Positions 1 to 7,485 of a DNA stretch of 64,000 bases are shown here, one piece after another. The position numbers and the translations under genes are program-made. The DNA lies in NCBI RefSeq assembly GCF_001468285.1, contig NZ_LNSB01000029.1:1-64000 (forward strand), in the 5' to 3' direction. Below the pieces are notes generated by a model. The model did no database searches. It had not been told where the DNA came from and worked only from the letters and a program-made list of their open reading frames with translations. The DNA comes from Sphingopyxis sp. HIX. Its GTDB lineage: Bacteria > Pseudomonadota > Alphaproteobacteria > Sphingomonadales > Sphingomonadaceae. Position 1 is the stretch's first letter. The number at the start of each line of letters is the position of its first letter.

Positions 1-63
1 ATTAAGTTGTCCCCCCCCACCCCAAAACCGCCGGCGCGCCCCAGCCTGCAATCAACGCAATCG

Positions 64-91
64 CAAAAAAAGAGGCGCCCGAAGGCGCCTC
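64..91 (-). terminator. Rho-independent terminator of bfd-bfr
   Basis: On the minus strand an 8-bp perfect stem (GAGGCGCC / GGCGCCTC) closes a TTCG tetraloop and is followed by a run of seven T. It lies 45 bases past the bfr stop codon. Stem, loop and T-tract are all read directly, so this is a textbook intrinsic terminator. Confidence 0.93.
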
Positions 92-136
92 CCGATATTC
101 GTCCGTTTGGGCGGCCTTGCATGGCCCGCGCAATTC

Positions 137-619
137 TCAGTCGTCGCTGACCGGCTTCGACTGGAGCTGGATATAATTCTGCAGCCCCATGCGCTCGATC
201 ATCTCGAACTGCTTCTCGAGCTCGTCGACATGATGTTCCTCGCTCTCGAGGATGTCGGCGAACAGGTCGCGGCTGACATAGTCGCGCACGCTTTCCGAAT
301 GCGCGATCGCATCCTTCAGCAGCGGGATCGCCTCTTCCTCGAGCGCGAGGTCGGCCTTCAGGATCTCCTCGACCGTTTCGCCGACGCGCAGGCGGCCGAG
401 CATCTGGAAATTGGGCAGGCCGCCGAGGAAGAGAATGCGGTCGGCCAGCTTGTCGGCGTGCTTCATCTCGTCGATCGATTCCTCACGCTCGAAATGCGCG
501 AGCTTCGCGACGCCCCAATTGTCGAGCATGCGATAGTGCAGCCAGTACTGGTTGATCGCGGTCAGCTCGTTCTTGAGCGCCTCGTTGAGGAAATCGATGA
601 CCTTTTCGTCGCCCTTCAT
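137..619 (-). CDS. bfr: Bacterioferritin
   Basis: Heme-containing ferritin that oxidises Fe(II) at a di-iron centre and stores it as a mineral inside a 24-subunit cytoplasmic shell. The 160-residue length is normal for Bfr. The ferroxidase ligands Glu18, Glu51, His54, Glu94, Glu127 and His130 are all at their usual positions, and Met52, the inter-subunit heme ligand, is present. That makes it a true Bfr rather than a Dps or plain ferritin. The ferredoxin gene bfd lies 101 bp upstream on the same strand, so the two are probably co-transcribed and end at the terminator at 64-91. Confidence 0.97.
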   Translation of the reverse strand: MKGDEKVIDFLNEALKNELTAINQYWLHYRMLDNWGVAKLAHFEREESIDEMKHADKLADRILFLGGLPNFQMLGRLRVGETVEEILKADLALEEEAIPLLKDAIAHSESVRDYVSRDLFADILESEEHHVDELEKQFEMIERMGLQNYIQLQSKPVSDD

Positions 620-720
620 GATGTCAGTCCTGTCATTTTGTCTCGGGAGTGGGATGGGCGCATCATACCGCCCCAGACCCCTTCAGGCCAAGGTCAAAAA
701 TGGCGGAAAACCGAGAAAAA

Positions 721-894
721 TCAGGCGGTCGCGGCGACGTCGCTGATGATATTGCGAGCGAATGGCAGGCACTGGCCGCACTTGGGTTTGCGACCCAGTT
801 GCGCATAGGCCGCCTTCGCGCACCGCACTTCGCCATTCCGCGCGACGTCGCGCAGCTGGCTCTCCCTTATTGCGTTGCAGACACAGACGACCAT
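721..894 (-). CDS. bfd: Bacterioferritin-associated ferredoxin
   Basis: A 57-residue [2Fe-2S] protein that passes electrons to bacterioferritin to release stored iron. It begins MVVCVC and carries Cys4, Cys6, Cys39 and Cys42, the Bfd/BFD-like cluster ligand spacing. The open frame extends further upstream, but I start at 894 because an AGAAGG ribosome-binding site precedes this ATG and the family starts right before the first Cys pair. It is upstream of bfr on the same strand. Iron regulation is expected for the family, but I did not identify a Fur or RirA box. Confidence 0.93.
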   Translation of the reverse strand: MVVCVCNAIRESQLRDVARNGEVRCAKAAYAQLGRKPKCGQCLPFARNIISDVAATA

Positions 895-1090
895 GTGCGA
901 ATCCTTCTCAACAACGCCGATGTAGGGATAGTGCGACGGACTCGCAACAGGAAAGTTGCGACTGGTTCGCATTCCGAACAGGTGCTCGCGAGGGACCGGG
1001 TGCTTCCGGATGCCATGGTCGATCCGCGCCGATTCGCGCGCCGCGACGTCCGATCGAAACTCGGCTATGTCCCGAGCGAAGGAGCAACGG

Positions 1091-1408
1091 ATGAGCACCG
1101 ACCGCGACACCGTGCGCGCCGATGACCGGGCCGCGGTGGACTATGCCGCCGAAGCCGCCGCGATGCCCTTATGGGTAGCAGCGGAGATCGACATGTTCGT
1201 GGCGGCGCTCGGCGGCGCGGGCCGGGTGCGCGCGGGCGACGGCGAGCATGTGTCGGTCGACGGGGCGCTGCGTTACACCGAAACCTATTGGTGCGAGCCC
1301 GCGCTGCGCGCCGTGCTGGCCGATGCCGGCTGGATCGTCGAAGACATGCTTCGCTGCACCGGCCGCCCCGGGGATCCCTGGCTGAGCGTCCGCGCGCGTC
1401 GCGGGTGA
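1091..1408 (+). CDS. Hypothetical 105-residue protein upstream of purS
   Basis: I do not recognise this protein. The ATG at 1091 is chosen because GAAGGAG sits just upstream; the open frame further 5' overlaps the bfd promoter region and looks non-coding. The product is acidic in its N-terminal half, with no signal peptide or clear membrane segment, and has aromatic-rich stretches (YTETYWCEP) that suggest a small globular protein. It is separated from purS by 132 bp, so a shared transcript is possible but not shown. Codon use resembles neighbouring genes. Confidence 0.6.
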   Translation: MSTDRDTVRADDRAAVDYAAEAAAMPLWVAAEIDMFVAALGGAGRVRAGDGEHVSVDGALRYTETYWCEPALRAVLADAGWIVEDMLRCTGRPGDPWLSVRARRG

Positions 1409-1540
1409 CGTCTCGGGCGACCCGCGCGCCCGACATGCAAATTGCGCATCGCGGTGGGAGCTTTCGCTTGCCCCTCGCGGCGTTCGCGGGCATAGGCGCG
1501 CGCATCATTTCCGCCCCCCAAGCAACCAAAGGCGCACCCC

Positions 1541-1771
1541 ATGAAAGTCCAGGTCTATGTGACGCTCAAGCCCGGGGTGCTCGACCCGCAGGGCAAGGCG
1601 ATCCATCATGCGTTGGAAGGCCTCGGCTTCGGCGGCGTCAGCGACGTGCGCGCGGGCCGCTTCATCGAGCTCGAGGTCGCCGACGACACGAGCGACGCCG
1701 ATCTCGACGCGATGTGCGCCAAGCTGCTCGCGAACACGGTGATCGAAAACTACCGCATCCAGCGCGCCTGA
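1541..1771 (+). CDS. purS: Phosphoribosylformylglycinamidine synthase subunit PurS
   Basis: Small structural subunit of the three-part FGAM synthase (PurS, PurQ, PurL) of purine synthesis. It bridges PurQ and PurL and helps pass ammonia between them. The 76-residue protein starts [18 protein letters not shown], the characteristic PurS opening, and keeps the conserved RxGRxIEL-type segment. purQ follows 14 bp downstream, the usual purSQ order. purL is not in this window. Confidence 0.97.
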   Translation: MKVQVYVTLKPGVLDPQGKAIHHALEGLGFGGVSDVRAGRFIELEVADDTSDADLDAMCAKLLANTVIENYRIQRA

Positions 1772-1785
1772 AGGGAAACAGAGCC

Positions 1786-2451
1786 ATGAAGACCGCCGTC
1801 ATCGTCTTTCCCGGCTCCAACTGCGACCGCGACATGGCGGTCGCGCTCGAAACGGTCACCGGCCAGGCGCCCGCGATGGTGTGGCACCGCGAGAGCGAAC
1901 TTCCCGCGGGCATCGACTTCATCGCGCTTCCCGGCGGCTTCTCCTATGGCGATTACCTCCGCTCGGGTGCGATGGCGGCGCGGTCGCCGATCCTGACCGC
2001 GGTGACCGAGGCGGCGGCGCGCGGCGTGCCCGTGCTCGGCGTCTGCAACGGCTTCCAGGTGCTGACCGAGGCGCAGCTGCTCCCAGGCGCGCTGATGCGC
2101 AACGCGGGGCTCAACTTCGTCTGCCGCACCGTGCCGCTGACGGTCGAGAACAGCCAGTCGCTGTTCACCGCGGGCTATCAGGCGGGCGAGGCGATCGACA
2201 TTCCGGTCGCGCACCACGACGGCAATTATTTCGCCGACGCCGCGACGCTCGACCGGCTCGAGGGCGAGGGGCGCGTCGCCTTCCGCTACGCCGACAGCGT
2301 CAACGGCTCGGCGCGGGGCATCGCGGGCGTGCTCAACGATGCCGGCAATGTGCTCGGCATGATGCCGCACCCCGAACGCGCGATCGACCGCGCGCACGGC
2401 GGCACCGACGGGCTACGCCTGTTCGAGGCCGCGCTCGGCGTCCTCGCCTGA
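1786..2451 (+). CDS. purQ: Phosphoribosylformylglycinamidine synthase subunit PurQ
   Basis: Class I glutamine amidotransferase subunit that frees ammonia from glutamine for FGAM synthase. The 221-residue protein has the nucleophile elbow GVCNGFQ (catalytic Cys) and the His-x-Glu pair in PHPERA, which complete the triad. The [10 protein letters not shown] segment is typical of PurQ. I start at 1786, 14 bp after the purS stop, with an AAGGGA site upstream. Its last 39 bp overlap the tail of a convergent minus-strand gene, an unusually long 3' overlap. Confidence 0.97.
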   Translation: MKTAVIVFPGSNCDRDMAVALETVTGQAPAMVWHRESELPAGIDFIALPGGFSYGDYLRSGAMAARSPILTAVTEAAARGVPVLGVCNGFQVLTEAQLLPGALMRNAGLNFVCRTVPLTVENSQSLFTAGYQAGEAIDIPVAHHDGNYFADAATLDRLEGEGRVAFRYADSVNGSARGIAGVLNDAGNVLGMMPHPERAIDRAHGGTDGLRLFEAALGVLA

Positions 2452-2787
2452 CGGCAGCGGCTCGGCCGCCGTCCGCTGCGGCCACCAGCGCTCGACGATA
2501 ACGAGCACGCTCGGCCACAGGCAGGTGTTCCAGATGTCGTGCCAGTGCGCGGTGTCGGGCGCGAGCCGCCCGCGCAGATATTCGCCCTCGATATCGAGCC
2601 ATTCGCCGGCCAGCGCCGCGGCGACGACCGCGATCCATGCCAGCCAGGCCGGGCGCCGGAGCCCCAGCCGCATTAGCAGATAGACCGCCATGCCGGCGTA
2701 GATGTGCAGCGCATCCTTGCTGAGCCCGCTGCCGTCGATCAGCACCAGCTTGAGCTGCTGATAGAGGAGCGTCGCCTCGTCGGTCAC
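2413..2787 (-). CDS. Small membrane protein of unknown function
   Basis: A 124-residue protein with two or three likely hydrophobic segments (about residues 28-43, 46-60 and 85-99) separated by short charged loops. It contains [17 protein letters not shown] and HWHDIWNT motifs. I recognise the pattern as a recurrent uncharacterised proteobacterial membrane protein but cannot name a function. It starts 4 bp after the stop of the queuosine-precursor transporter gene, so it is almost surely in the same transcript. Its 3' end overlaps purQ by 39 bp on the opposite strand. Confidence 0.7.
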   Translation of the reverse strand: MTDEATLLYQQLKLVLIDGSGLSKDALHIYAGMAVYLLMRLGLRRPAWLAWIAVVAAALAGEWLDIEGEYLRGRLAPDTAHWHDIWNTCLWPSVLVIVERWWPQRTAAEPLPSGEDAERGLEQA

Positions 2788-2791
2788 GCGG

Positions 2792-3532
2792 TCACACCTT
2801 CGCCTTGAAGGGCGTGAAGTCGGTGCCCTCGTCGAAGACGTCGACGCCCTCGCGGCGTTTCAGCGCACCGACGACCACATAGGTGACCGGGGTCAGTGCA
2901 ATTTCCCACGCGGTCTTGAAGAGCCATTGGAACAACACAACCTCGTACAACTGCTCCGGTGGCCATCCGGCAAGCCCGTAAAAGGCTAGCGGGTAGAAAA
3001 TTAAGCTGTCGAGTCCTTGGCCAATGACCGTGGAGCCAATCGTCCGCATCCACAGGTGGCGCCCCGCCGTCCAGATCTTCATCCGTGCGAGGACATAGCT
3101 GTTGGCGAATTCGCCGACCCAGAACGCGAGCATCGACGCGATCACGATGCGCCAGCTGTTGCCGAAGACGAACTCGTAGCTTTCTTGCCCGGGCCAGCCC
3201 TTGGCGGGGGGCAGCGATACGACGACCCACGCCATGAACGCCATGAACGCGAGCGCCGCGAACCCCGTCCAGATCACGCGCCGCGCGCGCGCATAGCCAT
3301 AGACCTCGGTCAGGACATCGCCGATGATGTAGCTGATCGGGAAGAAGAGCACGCCGGCGCCGAACGCCCATTCGGCGCCGTTCGGCAGCACGATATAGCT
3401 GGGTTTCGACGCGCCGATGATGTTGCTGAGGAGCAGGATCGCGACGAAGGCCGCCATCAGCAGGTCGTAATAGCGGAAATGCCGCACGGCGGCGGCACTG
3501 GTGCGGATTGGGGTCGCTGCGGGCTCGGTCAT
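2792..3532 (-). CDS. yhhQ: Queuosine precursor transporter (YhhQ family)
   Basis: Inner-membrane permease of the vitamin uptake-like (VUT) family that imports queuosine precursors such as preQ0/preQ1 for tRNA modification. The roughly 246-residue protein has about six hydrophobic segments and family features: LLLSNIIGASK near the N terminus, FPISYIIGDVLTEVYGY, and WVGEFANSYVLARMK. A TTG codon 36 bp upstream would extend it by 12 residues. I prefer the first ATG at 3532, although neither start has a strong ribosome-binding site. The next gene follows after 4 bp. Confidence 0.9.
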   Translation of the reverse strand: MTEPAATPIRTSAAAVRHFRYYDLLMAAFVAILLLSNIIGASKPSYIVLPNGAEWAFGAGVLFFPISYIIGDVLTEVYGYARARRVIWTGFAALAFMAFMAWVVVSLPPAKGWPGQESYEFVFGNSWRIVIASMLAFWVGEFANSYVLARMKIWTAGRHLWMRTIGSTVIGQGLDSLIFYPLAFYGLAGWPPEQLYEVVLFQWLFKTAWEIALTPVTYVVVGALKRREGVDVFDEGTDFTPFKAKV

Positions 3533-3603
3533 CGAACCGCTGCTTAACGCGCTTTGATCCTCACGCAAACCACGCTATTCGCGCGATCCACAGCCTCGTG
3601 CAC

Positions 3604-3680
3604 GCGCCCGTAGCTCAGCTGGATAGAGCACCCGCCTTCTAAGCGGGTGGTCGCAGGTTCGAATCCTGCCGGGCGCGCCA
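3604..3680 (+). tRNA. tRNA-Arg (anticodon TCT)
   Basis: A 77-nt cloverleaf is readable by eye. The 7-bp acceptor stem GCGCCCG/CGGGCGC ends in encoded GCCA. The D-arm contains TAGCTCAGCTGGATAGAGC. The anticodon stem CCCGC/GCGGG holds loop CTTCTAA with anticodon TCT (reads AGA/AGG), and the T-arm contains GGTTCGAATCC. AGA and AGG are rare codons in such a GC-rich genome. Confidence 0.98.
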
Positions 3681-3899
3681 GACTTTCGCGTTTTGCCATT
3701 TCGGCAGGTGCGAAAATTTCGAAACGCGATCATTGATGTCAAGCGGCGATCCGCGCTTCGCAAATTTGTCCGACGCGGGAGCTCGAGAGCAGAATCCGGC
3801 TGGCTGTTCATACGGCGTCCGCCAACTTCTTTTTTGTGGCGGTCGATGGGGGTATCCGAATAACATGGTCGTGCGAGCGGCGGACAATATGGGGGTGTC

Positions 3900-4508
3900 A
3901 TGAAAAGGCGGGCTATTATTTGTGCTCTTTTACTTGCGCTGCCTTCGGCCGGGGCCGCGCAGGAATATAGCGCCGAAGAACTGGCCGAAAGGATTCGCGC
4001 GACGGTCGGGAGCGAGGCAGCCGCACCACGGCAGGCGCCGGGTGCCACCCGCACTTTTTCCTTCGAGAATGGCGTCGATAGCGGGCGCAAGCCCGAACAT
4101 ATCGCGCCGCCGCCCAAGGCCGTGCCCGCTCCGCCGCCGCGACCCGCGCCGAGCGCGGAAACCTGCACCGCCGCCGCCAATTTTCACGGAATCCTGTTCG
4201 AACTGGGATCGGCCCGAATCGCCGACGATCGCGAGACCTCGGCCACGCTGAGCGAATTGGCGCGCGCGCTGACCACCCCCGACCTGGCCCATCTGTCGCT
4301 GATCATACGCGGCCACACCGACACAAGCGGGGGTGACCGAGTCAATCTGCCGCTGTCGCAGCGGCGCGCCGAAGCCGTCGCCCGCCGCCTGATCGCCGCC
4401 GGGGTTGGTCCCGGCCGCGTCCGGGCCCGGGGCATGGGATCCAGCGTCCTGGCGGACCCCGGCGACCCGACGGGATTTCAGAACCGCCGCGTCGACATCT
4501 GTTTCTGA
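3900..4508 (+). CDS. OmpA-family peptidoglycan-binding protein
   Basis: A 202-residue exported protein with a signal peptide (about residues 1-20, ending AGAAQ), a Pro-rich linker around residues 65-85, and a C-terminal OmpA-like domain from about residue 95. The domain shows the peptidoglycan-binding signature: IIRGHTDTSGG, followed by NLPLSQRRAEAVARRL and a final QNRRVDICF. It probably anchors the outer membrane or a secretion complex to the cell wall. It is convergent with the CsgG-like/DUF4384 gene ending 6 bp away, and stands at the edge of the surface cluster at 3,900-13,400. GGGTATCCG lies 41 bp upstream of the start and also upstream of two other cluster genes. Confidence 0.88.
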   Translation: MKRRAIICALLLALPSAGAAQEYSAEELAERIRATVGSEAAAPRQAPGATRTFSFENGVDSGRKPEHIAPPPKAVPAPPPRPAPSAETCTAAANFHGILFELGSARIADDRETSATLSELARALTTPDLAHLSLIIRGHTDTSGGDRVNLPLSQRRAEAVARRLIAAGVGPGRVRARGMGSSVLADPGDPTGFQNRRVDICF

Positions 4509-4514
4509 TCGGCC

Positions 4515-5957
4515 TTATTCGACAATATAGGTCAGCGTATCGACCGATAAGTCGGGGGCTGCCTTGGTCGCGGCCTCGATCAGCGCATCCGGCCCGTCGA
4601 AGCGTTCGAGCGGGGTGAAGGCCGCGTCGGGTACGGCATGTGCGATGCGCGGCAGGAAATCGTCGCTGGCGGCAAGGCAGGTCACCCATTCGGTCACACC
4701 GCGCGTTTGGCCACGGATCACATAGGGATCCTGGTCGCCCGGCATGCGCAGCACTTCCCCCGGTGCGAGACGGTACGCCGGCCGCCCGGGATTGGGAAAG
4801 AGCCGGGTGACCTTGCCGTCGGCGTCGGCATAATAGCAGGCGACATAAGCGGGTTCGGCGACCGTAACCTGGAAGGCCAGCTTGTCGGTCGCGGCCACGC
4901 GCGGCAGGTCGCCCGTGTTGTAGCGGAACGGACCGGGAGCGCCCGCGACATGCACCGCGGGCCGGCCCGTCGCGGGCCGGTTCATCGGCGCCGGGGTGGC
5001 CTCTATCTGATGGAGCTTTTCGAACAGTTCGAAGCGAATTTCGCCCGAAGGGGGTAGCCCCTGGCTGCGTTCGAACGCCGCGATCGCTTGCCGCAACTGC
5101 ACCGGGGTGGGATTGGCCGGGGCCAGGCCGCGACGCACCATCGCCGCGACGATCGCCTCGCGCTGCGCCGGGGGCTTCATCTTCCGATATTCGTCCCAGA
5201 GCGCGGCGCGCGTGTCGGCCGAACCGACCGCCGCGAGGCACTGGGCATAGGGCACCTGGATGAAGGAACCGACCGCCTGGATCATCGCGAGGTCGATCAG
5301 CGCCTTGACCCCCGCATGCAAACCATCGGTCTCGCTGCTGCTCATCGACAGCGAGCCGCCGAGAAAGCTGAGCGCGCCGCTCACCAGCCGCGCCTTGCTC
5401 TTCGATTCGAGCGTCAGGGTCGCGGAACTGAACGTGCCGTCGATGAGCTTCTGGTTGGCATCGAGCAGATAGAAGGACACCGTCAGGTTCGAGATACCGG
5501 TCCGGTTCGTCGCATTGGCGCCGATGACCGATGCGATCGACAGGCCGCCGCCGCCGTCCTTCGTGCTGACCTGCTGGTCGAGCCCGGTCAGCGATCCCGC
5601 GGTTCGCAGAAACCCCCCCTTCCTGTTTTCCGGCAAGTTGTCGGGATCGAAGGCGATCGTAAAAAAATGGCTGCGCTGCGACATCTTGGTCGCCGCGCCG
5701 ATGATCATGTCGCGCGTAAAGCCGCCCTTGCCGTCGGGATCGTCGATTCCCGCCGGAATCAGGTAGAAGCCCGAACCCGCGCTGCTGCTGCGCGACAAGA
5801 GTTCGTCCATGCACGAGAGCGCGGGATCGAACGCGCTCTGGGCATTGACCGGAACATTGGACGGCCGGCCCGGACTCGGACGCTTTTGCGCCGCGGCCGA
5901 CGGAATGAGCATCGCCGCGGCGACAAGCGTTCCGAGCGTGCGGTGTACGATCGTCAT
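4515..5957 (-). CDS. CsgG/HfaB-like protein with DUF4384 domain
   Basis: A 480-residue exported protein; a signal peptide ends near AAAQ at residue 24. Residues about 45-245 resemble the CsgG/HfaB family of outer-membrane secretion or assembly proteins: an ordered alpha/beta core, a Gly/Ser-rich insert, and a terminal helix that recalls the CsgG C-terminal helix. A short peptidoglycan-binding-like helical segment follows (about 275-315). Residues about 345-435 form a DUF4384-type beta domain (LAFQVTVAEPAYVACYYAD, LFPNPG). It is the last gene of a seven-gene operon, 4 bp after its neighbour. The CsgG-like call is by motif pattern only; the DUF4384 call is firmer. Confidence 0.72.
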   Translation of the reverse strand: MTIVHRTLGTLVAAAMLIPSAAAQKRPSPGRPSNVPVNAQSAFDPALSCMDELLSRSSSAGSGFYLIPAGIDDPDGKGGFTRDMIIGAATKMSQRSHFFTIAFDPDNLPENRKGGFLRTAGSLTGLDQQVSTKDGGGGLSIASVIGANATNRTGISNLTVSFYLLDANQKLIDGTFSSATLTLESKSKARLVSGALSFLGGSLSMSSSETDGLHAGVKALIDLAMIQAVGSFIQVPYAQCLAAVGSADTRAALWDEYRKMKPPAQREAIVAAMVRRGLAPANPTPVQLRQAIAAFERSQGLPPSGEIRFELFEKLHQIEATPAPMNRPATGRPAVHVAGAPGPFRYNTGDLPRVAATDKLAFQVTVAEPAYVACYYADADGKVTRLFPNPGRPAYRLAPGEVLRMPGDQDPYVIRGQTRGVTEWVTCLAASDDFLPRIAHAVPDAAFTPLERFDGPDALIEAATKAAPDLSVDTLTYIVE

Positions 5958-5961
5958 CGGG

Positions 5962-6420
5962 TCAGCGCACCATGTCGAGCAGATGCGGGGGAAGCTTGCT
6001 CGTCTTTCCTATCGCGGGGCATTGCTCGCCATTGCTGGTGCCGACGAAATAGATCGTGTCGGCGAGGACGATCTGGCCCTCCTGGCCCAGTGCGAGCGTA
6101 TCGGGTCGCGGCTGGGACCGCGGGTCATTATCCTCGTCGCCGCGCGGCAGCGTGCGCGGGTCGCAGCGGACGAATTGCGGGACGAACGACACGTCGGGCC
6201 CCGCCATCGTGTGGAGCATCTGCGTCGTGTTCGCGATTTCGATCGGCGCGCCCGAGGCCTCGGTGCCGAGGTCGACCTCCTTCGCGCGCGGGGGCTGCAC
6301 GTCGGGAACGCGAACCCGCACGGGATTGCGCGGCGCCGCCAGCGCCGCCGCCTGCGCCTGGGCCACATGGGGCGTGACCAGCCCGATCGCGAGGATGAAG
6401 CCGATGACCGAATGCCGCAT
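5962..6420 (-). CDS. Small secreted protein, function unknown
   Basis: A 152-residue protein with a clear signal peptide (residues 1-23, VAQAQA). The mature part begins with a basic/Pro-rich stretch (NPVRVRVPDVQPP) and contains two Cys that could form a disulfide. I recognise no family. The ATG at 6420 is chosen because GAGGAG lies just upstream and the signal peptide begins there; the same frame runs open further 5' but antisense-like. It sits 11 bp after the beta-repeat gene and 4 bp before the CsgG-like gene, so it probably works with them at the cell surface. Confidence 0.72.
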   Translation of the reverse strand: MRHSVIGFILAIGLVTPHVAQAQAAALAAPRNPVRVRVPDVQPPRAKEVDLGTEASGAPIEIANTTQMLHTMAGPDVSFVPQFVRCDPRTLPRGDEDNDPRSQPRPDTLALGQEGQIVLADTIYFVGTSNGEQCPAIGKTSKLPPHLLDMVR

Positions 6421-6431
6421 GATGCTTCTCC

Positions 6432-6947
6432 TCAACAGCCGCGCCGCGTCGAACCGAGAACGATGTTCGACGATGCCCAGGGAATGAAATCGACCGCCAC
6501 GACGGTGCCGACCGACACCAGCGAGCGTGCGCTGCCCTGGCGTCCCGGCCCCGCCGTCGCGGCGCTGATCCGGGCGCTGCTGCCGGGCAGCAGCGAAATG
6601 GCGGCCGCGGTTCCGATGCGGCTGTGAAGCCGCACATCGCCATGCACGTCGCCGCACACCGTCGCCTCGCTGATCGAGGCGCGCGACCCCGCGCCGGCCG
6701 CGAGCGCAACGCGGACATTGCCGCTGGCGCTTTCGGTCGCCGACCCGTCGACCGTCGCGCCCTCGCGCACATTGGCCGATTCGATGCGCGCCTGCGATCC
6801 CGGCCCGGCGGCGATCGCGACGCTTTGCGACACGTTCGACGAAAGCCTGACATCGCCGCTGACCCGCGCCGCCTGGGCATGGGCGGCCGCGGCGAGGGCG
6901 GTCGTCGCGAGCAAGCTCCCCGCAAGCCAAAAAGCCCGATTTTTCAT
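6432..6947 (-). CDS. Secreted beta-repeat protein (three degenerate repeats)
   Basis: A 171-residue protein with a signal peptide (residues 1-25, AHAQA). The mature part holds about three degenerate repeats of roughly 33 residues with the pattern G-D/N-V-x-L-x(4-6)-V-A-I/L-A-x-G-x-G-S-x-A-x-I-x-x-A-x-V. Alternating small and hydrophobic residues with regular Gly turns suggest a beta-helix or amyloid-like fold. The pattern matches the two near-identical repeats of the separate gene at 10405-10752. It lies between the DUF4384-like gene and the small secreted gene in the operon. Secretion or assembly through the CsgG-like protein is an inference. Confidence 0.72.
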   Translation of the reverse strand: MKNRAFWLAGSLLATTALAAAAHAQAARVSGDVRLSSNVSQSVAIAAGPGSQARIESANVREGATVDGSATESASGNVRVALAAGAGSRASISEATVCGDVHGDVRLHSRIGTAAAISLLPGSSARISAATAGPGRQGSARSLVSVGTVVAVDFIPWASSNIVLGSTRRGC

Positions 6948-7041
6948 CGATCGTCTCCTGCACAGGCGACCGGTGCGGTGCCCTCTACCGTTCTTCGGGT
7001 GGGCATTTCACGCCCTGTGCGGATTTTCCCCCGGGTCATCG

Positions 7042-7485
7042 TCATATTTTTTCGACCGTGAAGCGGATCGTACGCTGTTCGCGGACGGCCTGGCCGGCAA
7101 GGCGCGAGCCCGCGTCGAGCAGCGAGCGGTCGCCGCCCGCATCGCCCGTCGCGACCACGAGAAATTCGTAGCGGCCGGCCGGCGGCGTGATGCGAAAGCC
7201 CGCGCCGCCGCGCGGCAACCGGACGCGCTCGCCCGCGCGCAGCCGAAGCGGCTCGCCCGTTTCGGTTGCCGGGATGACCGGACTGGTGTCGCCCGCGGGA
7301 TCGCGCAGCCACACGCGGACGGCCGCCGCGCGCGCGACCGATATGTCGAGGTGGACCCGGTCTTTGAGGGCATAGACGCCCGCGGGTCGGTCGAGCGCCA
7401 CCGACAGGCCGATCGCGTCGGGTGCCGCGGCGCTGCCCGATGCAGCGAGCAGCGCACAAACAGGCAAGGCCGACCAGCGCATCAT
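7042..7485 (-). CDS. Exported DUF4384-like protein
   Basis: A 147-residue protein with a signal peptide (about residues 1-20, SGSAAA) and one beta-rich domain of the DUF4384 type: LDRPAGVYALKDRVHLDISV, VRVWLRDPAG, RLRAGERVRLP, and a terminal GRYEFLVVAT. This domain is often linked to caspase-like and secretion-associated proteins. A second copy is fused to the CsgG-like protein in the same operon, so the two may contact a common partner. It overlaps the upstream protease-like gene by 4 bp (ATGA), which implies translational coupling. Confidence 0.72.
   Translation of the reverse strand: MMRWSALPVCALLAASGSAAAPDAIGLSVALDRPAGVYALKDRVHLDISVARAAAVRVWLRDPAGDTSPVIPATETGEPLRLRAGERVRLPRGGAGFRITPPAGRYEFLVVATGDAGGDRSLLDAGSRLAGQAVREQRTIRFTVEKI

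Noticed and set aside
13..20. Run of eight C near the window start
   Set aside because: A short homopolymer in a non-coding stretch with no gene it could switch; no evidence of phase variation.
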